Program-made: the position numbers and the translations under genes | The notes under the pieces: model-generated | Seen by the model: only the letters and a program-made list of their open reading frames with translations | What the model was told of the DNA's origin: nothing | The model's database searches: none | Part shown: positions 59,469-64,000 of the stretch, in pieces | How positions within the stretch are numbered: position 1 is the stretch's first letter | How the letters are laid out: the number at the start of each line of letters is the position of its first letter | From: Pseudocolwellia sp. AS88 | GTDB taxonomy: Bacteria > Pseudomonadota > Gammaproteobacteria > Enterobacterales > Alteromonadaceae | Direction: 5' to 3' | DNA: 64,000 nt | NCBI RefSeq assembly: GCF_030551755.1 | Contig: NZ_JAUPEC010000001.1 | Span: 1 to 64,000 of the forward strand

Positions 59469-59921
59469 ATGATTAAAGAAGCAAAACTCGCTGAAATTCT
59501 TCTAGTTGAAGATAACGAAGGTGATATAGAGTTAACTAAAGAAGCTTTTGAAGAAGCTCAATTTCGCAACACGTTAAATGTTGTTGAAGATGGTGATGAA
59601 GCCTTAGATTATCTTTTCAAACGTAATGGATTTGAAGATGCAGTAATGCCTGATATTATTTTACTGGATTTAAATTTACCTTGTACAGATGGTAGAGAAG
59701 TATTAGAAATTATTAAAGCGGAACCGCGTTTAAAAAGAATTCCCGTTATAGTATTAACCAGCTCTAGAGCAGATAAAGATGTGGTTGAAAGCTACGATCT
59801 ACATGCTAACTGTTACATTGTTAAACCTGTTAATGCGGCAAAGTTTATGGCAGTTGTACAAACCGTTGAAAACTTTTGGGTTGACATTGTTTGCTTACCA
59901 CCATCAAATTCTGACGACTAA
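59469..59921 (+). CDS. Rcp1-type single-domain response regulator
   Basis: 150 residues. LVEDNEGDIELTKEAF gives the acidic pocket, IILLDLNLPCTDGREVL the phospho-Asp, VLTSS and YIVKPVN the Thr/Ser and Lys. The ENFW..V.LP ending is typical of Rcp1-family receivers that partner with phytochrome-type kinases. ATG 59469 has AAGG six bases before. It lies 29 bases after the kinase stop. There is no output domain, so it relays phosphate. Confidence 0.92.
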   Translation: MIKEAKLAEILLVEDNEGDIELTKEAFEEAQFRNTLNVVEDGDEALDYLFKRNGFEDAVMPDIILLDLNLPCTDGREVLEIIKAEPRLKRIPVIVLTSSRADKDVVESYDLHANCYIVKPVNAAKFMAVVQTVENFWVDIVCLPPSNSDD

Positions 59922-59932
59922 TAGACTAAACC

Positions 59933-60694
59933 ATGCCTAATGATTCAAATACACACTTACACTCTCAATTAGCTGAAACTCAACGTGAGTTAGCTCAAGC
60001 TAAAGCAGATTTAACGCAATTAAAAGCAGAGTATCAAGAGTTTGTTTATATCATTTCTCATGACTTAAGTGCTCCATTACGTCAAATTGAAGGCTTCTCA
60101 GAGATGGTTCTAGAGAGGCATAAAGATGATTTTGATGATAAGTCTAAACGCCATTTCGACTTCATTCTAAAAGCTGGTCATTCGATAAGAAATATACTTG
60201 ATGATTTAACTGGTTACTCACGTATTATAAAGAGAGATGAGCCTTTTACTGACATAGATCTCAATGTCATCATTTCCTCGAATCTAGCAGAACTTTCATC
60301 TGTAATTGAAAGTTCTAGTGCCTCTATTAGCATCGACACTATGCCAATAGTAAAAGGGGATGAGGAACTTATATCTCAGATGTTTTATCACCTTATTCAT
60401 AATGCACTCCATTATCATTTACCGAACACTCCGGCTAACATTACTTTAAGTGTGGATGAATTAGACAACTTTTGGCAGTTTTGTATTACTGATGATGGTA
60501 TTGGTATACCTGAAAATATACACGAAAAGATCTTTAAAATGTTTCGACGAGGTGTTTCTGAAAAGAAATATACAGGAGCAGGTGTTGGACTTACTTACGT
60601 GCAAAAAATACTTACAAAACATCAAGGGAGTATCTGGCTTAAGTCTGAAAAAGGTATAGGTTCTTCTTTTTATTTTACTCTTAGGAAGGCATAA
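59933..60694 (+). CDS. Small soluble histidine kinase
   Basis: 253 residues: an N-terminal coiled coil (LHSQLAETQRELAQAKADLTQLKAE), HisKA with YIISHDLSAPLRQIEGF, and HATPase with LIHNALHYH, DDGIGIPE, IFKMFRRG and GAGVGLTYVQK. It has no sensor domain of its own. It probably receives a signal or phosphate through the coiled coil or neighbouring proteins. It lies 11 bases after the Rcp1-type receiver. Confidence 0.9.
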   Translation: MPNDSNTHLHSQLAETQRELAQAKADLTQLKAEYQEFVYIISHDLSAPLRQIEGFSEMVLERHKDDFDDKSKRHFDFILKAGHSIRNILDDLTGYSRIIKRDEPFTDIDLNVIISSNLAELSSVIESSSASISIDTMPIVKGDEELISQMFYHLIHNALHYHLPNTPANITLSVDELDNFWQFCITDDGIGIPENIHEKIFKMFRRGVSEKKYTGAGVGLTYVQKILTKHQGSIWLKSEKGIGSSFYFTLRKA

Positions 60695-60697
60695 GTC

Positions 60698-61069
60698 ATG
60701 GTTGATGCGATACGAATTATATACGTTGAAGATAATGAAATTGATACAGAGCTTTTAAAAATGTGTGTTAATAGATACAAATTTACTCAGCCTATAAGTT
60801 TTGACATTGCAGAGACGGTTGAAGAAGCTAAAGAGATGTATAATACAAATATACATAGTGCTGCACTTGTTGATTGGAATTTACCTGATGGGGAGGGGAT
60901 AGAAGTTGTACAGTTTATTCGAAGTATTAATAATGAAGTCCCAGTATTTATTTTAAGCGGAGCTTTACCCCCTAAACATCAACAAAAAGCAGAGCAATCT
61001 AATGCTACTGCTTATCTAGAAAAAAACTATAATAAGAACTTTGCTAATTATCTTTATACCTTTTTATAA
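60698..61069 (+). CDS. Single-domain receiver
   Basis: 123 residues. IIYVEDNEIDTELLKMC and SAALVDWNLPDGEGIEVV contain the acidic pocket and phospho-Asp; FILSGA and YLEKNY supply the Ser and Lys. No output. It begins three bases after the small kinase stop, so the four genes 56431-61069 (with the binding protein, five) read as one operon. From 61070 to 61270 I see no gene. Confidence 0.9.
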   Translation: MVDAIRIIYVEDNEIDTELLKMCVNRYKFTQPISFDIAETVEEAKEMYNTNIHSAALVDWNLPDGEGIEVVQFIRSINNEVPVFILSGALPPKHQQKAEQSNATAYLEKNYNKNFANYLYTFL

Positions 61070-61270
61070 ATTTAATATTTAGTATCTGTATCATTATTTT
61101 ACTCTGTTTTTCCCTTTCATATTTCTATATATACTTCAAACCTTACTTACAGAAAAATAACACTTTATTTTACTTTAGACTACAAAAAAATTGATTTCTG
61201 AACTAAGATTAAACGTAATCACATTAAGTTAAATAACTTACGAAATAAGGGCTAATATAAGGTTGTTAAA

Positions 61271-63178
61271 ATGAAGAAAGTTTCAATTAGATCCCTTACT
61301 TCTGCTGTTATTGTTTGTGTTATCGGCATGCTTATGACTTATATTTTGTCTATAAAAGTAGGTGAGCAATTAAAAAAACAGAGCTATCTTAAAGTCGAGA
61401 ATATTGCAAAACAAGTATCTATCAATGTTCAAAACGCTATAAATATATCTCTTAATGACTTACAAGGTTTACAAGCTTTCTATAGTGTTAACCAAGAGCT
61501 ATATTCTTTAAATAAATTCAATCAATACATGCATGTTTTAGATATTGAAAATCGCGATTATATTCAAGTATTGAGTTGGGTACCTCTTGTTAAAGATATT
61601 GAAAGAGAAAAGTTTGAGTCTGTTATTCGAAATCAACAAGAAAACTTTACGATTACTGAACGTAATAGTGACGGGCAACTTATTACAAGTCAGATAAAGG
61701 AGTACTATACTCCGGTTACCTTTATCAGTCCTTTTGAAAAGAATAAATTAGCTCAAGGTTACGATCTTACCAGTAATACTGTACGTCGAAATTCGTTAGA
61801 GTTTGCACGTGATAATGGAACTATGACCACCACAGAGCAAATTCGTTTAGTACAAGAAACAGGACACTCTGTTGGCTTTTTAATTATAGCTCCCGTATAT
61901 AAGCAAGAAGTAACTCTTACGTCAGTACAAGATCGTTTTAATGCCTTAAAAGGCTATGTAACAGGTGTGTTTAGAATTGATACTTTAATGTTAGCAGCCA
62001 AAGAACAGGCAGACAAAGAAGGCTTAGTATTAACTCTGTTAGATATAAATCAAGACAACAGTAGCTTATTATTTGGTGAGATAAACTCCGCACCATTTGT
62101 TTATTTTGATTTAGACATACCTGAGCGGCAATGGCGTTTAAATATATCTTTGAAAGAATCTCTATTAAACAGCATTGAATCTCCTGTTGTTGTTAAATGG
62201 TTTTTACTCGGTGGATTTTTAGTCAGCTTTTTGATGGCGTTGTCTATTTTTGCATTACAGACCTCAATTATACGTTCAAGGAATATAAAAACATTAAGTC
62301 AGGAGCTACAAAATCAAAATGATAAACTTGAATCTAAAGTATTAGAAAGAACTGAATTATTAGAAAATAAGAATCATGAACTTAATGAAACCATTGCAGA
62401 GTTAAAGGTTAAACGTGTTGTGATGTCAGGCCTTATCAAAGAATCTATATCAGCCAAGCGAAGTGCTGAAAAGAGAGCGCTTGACTTATCACGTTCAAAC
62501 AAAGACCTGGATGATTTTGCTTATATTGCTTCTCATGATTTACAAGCACCACTGCGTGCTATTGACCAACTAGCACAATGGGTAACTGAAGATATAGCTG
62601 AAGGGAATTTGGAAGAGGTACCTGAGCACCTTAAATTAATGTGCAGTAGGGTGCGGCGTTTAGAAACTTTATTAAACGACTTGCTTGCTTATTCAAGAAT
62701 TAATCGCCAACAATACAAACTCGGTGAAATAGATGTAGCTAAAGTAGTACATGATTTAGTAGAAATAAATGCACCTATAGATAACTTTACTTTAACTATT
62801 AAGGGCGTTTTGCCAATATTTGTTACTGCCAACTTACCTTTAGAGCAAGTGTTTAATCATCTTATAAGTAATGCTATTAAACATCATCATCAAGGAGAAG
62901 GTCGCATACAAATTTGTTGTGAAGAAGATAATGATTTTTATCATTTTTTTGTAAAAGATGATGGGCCTGGCATAAAGTTAGATTATCATAGTAATATATT
63001 TCAAATGTTTAGAACATTAAAGCCACGAGATGAAACTGAAGGTAGTGGAATGGGTTTAGCATTAGTAAAAAAAATAGTTCAGCGTTTTTCAGGCGATACA
63101 AGCCTTGAGTCAACTGTTGGAGAAGGGTGTACCTTTTCATTTACTTGGCCAAAAACTATAACTACGTTGAATGAGTAA
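61271..63178 (+). CDS. Membrane CHASE histidine kinase
   Basis: 635 residues. Span ~12-30; periplasmic CHASE domain ~60-290 (VLSWVPLVKDIEREKFES and the GYDLTSN motif of CHASE); span ~308-330; a coiled coil (LQNQNDKLESKVLERTELLE) to ~415; HisKA FAYIASHDLQAPLRAID; HATPase with LISNAIKHH, DDGPGIK, IFQMFRTLK and GSGMGLALVKK. The catalytic end closely resembles that of the GAF kinase at 51796 (both have FxxFxTLK and a GSG.GLA motif). It has its own receiver 26 bases downstream. Confidence 0.92.
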   Translation: MKKVSIRSLTSAVIVCVIGMLMTYILSIKVGEQLKKQSYLKVENIAKQVSINVQNAINISLNDLQGLQAFYSVNQELYSLNKFNQYMHVLDIENRDYIQVLSWVPLVKDIEREKFESVIRNQQENFTITERNSDGQLITSQIKEYYTPVTFISPFEKNKLAQGYDLTSNTVRRNSLEFARDNGTMTTTEQIRLVQETGHSVGFLIIAPVYKQEVTLTSVQDRFNALKGYVTGVFRIDTLMLAAKEQADKEGLVLTLLDINQDNSSLLFGEINSAPFVYFDLDIPERQWRLNISLKESLLNSIESPVVVKWFLLGGFLVSFLMALSIFALQTSIIRSRNIKTLSQELQNQNDKLESKVLERTELLENKNHELNETIAELKVKRVVMSGLIKESISAKRSAEKRALDLSRSNKDLDDFAYIASHDLQAPLRAIDQLAQWVTEDIAEGNLEEVPEHLKLMCSRVRRLETLLNDLLAYSRINRQQYKLGEIDVAKVVHDLVEINAPIDNFTLTIKGVLPIFVTANLPLEQVFNHLISNAIKHHHQGEGRIQICCEEDNDFYHFFVKDDGPGIKLDYHSNIFQMFRTLKPRDETEGSGMGLALVKKIVQRFSGDTSLESTVGEGCTFSFTWPKTITTLNE

Positions 63179-63204
63179 ATTTATAAAAAAGGATACGATT
63201 ATAA

Positions 63205-63630
63205 ATGGCGAATAATAAAGAAGTTAGTATTTTGTTAATTGAGGATGATGACATTGACGCTAAAGCAGTGCAGCGTGTTGTAAAAAAACTTAAACTAACT
63301 AATCCAATTATTAGAGCAACTAACGGCGCCGAAGCACTTGAGATACTTCGTAATAAAGAAGTTATCGTAAAGCCTTATATTATATTTCTTGATTTGAATA
63401 TGCCAATTATGGGTGGATTAGAATTTCTTAAAAATATACGTAAAGATGAATACTTGAGAGATTCAATTATTTTTGTTTTAACAACATCTGCCGCTGATGA
63501 AGATAGAGTAGCAGCATATAGTGAGAATATAGCAGGTTATATTGTTAAATCTGATGTGCAAGGTGAGTTTGATAAAGTGCTTAAAATGCTCGACTATTAT
63601 TGGCACATTGTAAGACTTCCTGATTTATAA
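63205..63630 (+). CDS. Rcp1-type single-domain response regulator
   Basis: 141 residues. LLIEDDDIDAKAVQRVV, IIFLDLNMPIMGGLEFL (phospho-Asp), VLTTSAADEDRV and YIVKSDV (Lys) form the receiver; it ends YYWHIVRLPDL, like the 59469 protein. It pairs with the CHASE kinase just upstream. No output domain. Confidence 0.92.
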   Translation: MANNKEVSILLIEDDDIDAKAVQRVVKKLKLTNPIIRATNGAEALEILRNKEVIVKPYIIFLDLNMPIMGGLEFLKNIRKDEYLRDSIIFVLTTSAADEDRVAAYSENIAGYIVKSDVQGEFDKVLKMLDYYWHIVRLPDL

Positions 63631-63687
63631 TATAGAATTAGTACAACAGCACTTTGGAACGTTATCAATATACAAAGAGTACAAAAT

Positions 63688-63744
63688 AAAAAGCAAATAG
63701 TTATATTTCTAATTTATCTCAAGAAATAGCACTATTTGCTTTTT
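63688..63744. terminator. Long bidirectional terminator hairpin
   Basis: AAAAAGCAAATAGT (63688-63701) pairs with ACTATTTGCTTTTT (63731-63744), with an inner TATTTCT/AGAAATA stem. It separates the convergent receiver gene and the minus-strand gene at 63791. Confidence 0.8.
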
Positions 63745-63790
63745 TATGTTTTAGCATATTTTGCAAGAAACACTTAATAGAGCTTATAAA

Positions 63791-64000
63791 TTAAGCGACA
63801 GCAGATAAAGGCGTATTTTGAATAACTACCGAAAGTTTATCTTGAGATGCTTTTTCAAAAGCTTGCTTAAGAGTATCATTCTCTAAAGAAGCCGTATCTT
63901 CAATTATTCCTTCTTCTTGAATAATAATTTCATCCCAATCTAATTGGTTAAAAAAGGCTTCTATATCTTTAAGTTGTTCCCGTAAGTTCTCATTAGAGCA
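63791..64000 (-). CDS. 3' end of an unrecognised gene (runs off the window)
   Basis: Seventy codons are open from the window edge to a TAA at 63791: CSNENLREQLKDIEAFFNQ, then LDWDEIIIQEEGIIEDTASL, ending VIQNTPLSAVA. It is acidic and helical at first. No start is in the window. I do not recognise it. Convergence with the receiver gene and a shared terminator support it as a real gene. Confidence 0.6.
   Translation of the reverse strand, partial: CSNENLREQLKDIEAFFNQLDWDEIIIQEEGIIEDTASLENDTLKQAFEKASQDKLSVVIQNTPLSAVA

Overview
The window is AT-rich chromosome from a marine gammaproteobacterium of the Alteromonadales, most like Colwellia or Thalassotalea. That placement is an inference. It rests on low GC, the order rpsB-tsf-pyrH-frr-uppS-cdsA-ispC-rseP-bamA-skp-lpxD-fabZ-lpxA-lpxB-rnhB-dnaE-accA-tilS, a CsrB-type RNA beside DUF3549/DUF3301/truC, a tmRNA tag ANDETFALAA, and short inverted-repeat elements with ends ATACCAA..ATTAATT.

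Layout. (1) 1-2869: the 3' part of a very acidic thrombospondin-type-3 (calcium-binding) repeat protein fused to an outer-membrane beta-barrel. (2) 2870-3760: no intact gene, but relics of mobile DNA, including a frameshifted P4-type integrase. (3) 3765-11269: a 7.5-kb integrative element in the 3' end of ssrA (tmRNA), bounded by 17-bp direct repeats. It carries a DUF3596-type integrase, a small excisionase-like protein, a P2 gpA-like HUH replication initiator, a Fic toxin with a 55-residue FicA/YhfG-like antitoxin, an unknown cytosolic plus membrane protein pair, and a decayed second integrase tail. The replication gene runs through the attachment core and has no proper start when integrated; joining the two ends in the core would give it an in-frame ATG. 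(4) 11245-18950: ssrA-smpB, ratAB, bamE, recN with a LexA box, a CsrB-family sRNA with a GacA/UvrY box, DUF3549-DUF3301, truC and a lipoprotein. (5) 19204-24275 on the minus strand: dapD, glnD, map and a DsbA-fold protein. (6) 24623-45923 on the plus strand: the translation, isoprenoid, phospholipid, outer-membrane and lipid A gene block, ending with dnaE, accA and tilS. (7) 46065-51499: sstT, a MITE-like element, phnA, a PilZ protein, trhO, a DUF3545 gene and miaE. (8) 51796-63630 on the plus strand: a dense signalling region with four histidine kinases and four receiver proteins (one with GGDEF-EAL). It includes a periplasmic binding protein translationally overlapped with a CHASE/PAS kinase. 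(9) 63791-64000: the 3' end of an unrecognised minus-strand gene.

How the parts work together. Regions 4-6 are core housekeeping: ribosome rescue (ssrA/smpB), DNA repair (recN), nitrogen sensing (glnD), lysine and peptidoglycan supply (dapD), and coupled synthesis of undecaprenyl phosphate, CDP-diacylglycerol, the BAM machine and lipid A. The CsrB RNA and the c-di-GMP and PilZ proteins point to control of the motile/sessile switch. The 8-kb cluster 55203-63630 looks like a multi-input phosphorelay with c-di-GMP output from the neighbouring response regulator. The ssrA element is the accessory part. Its unknown two-gene cargo (4310-5338 and 3864-4304) is the best candidate here for an undescribed, possibly anti-phage, system.
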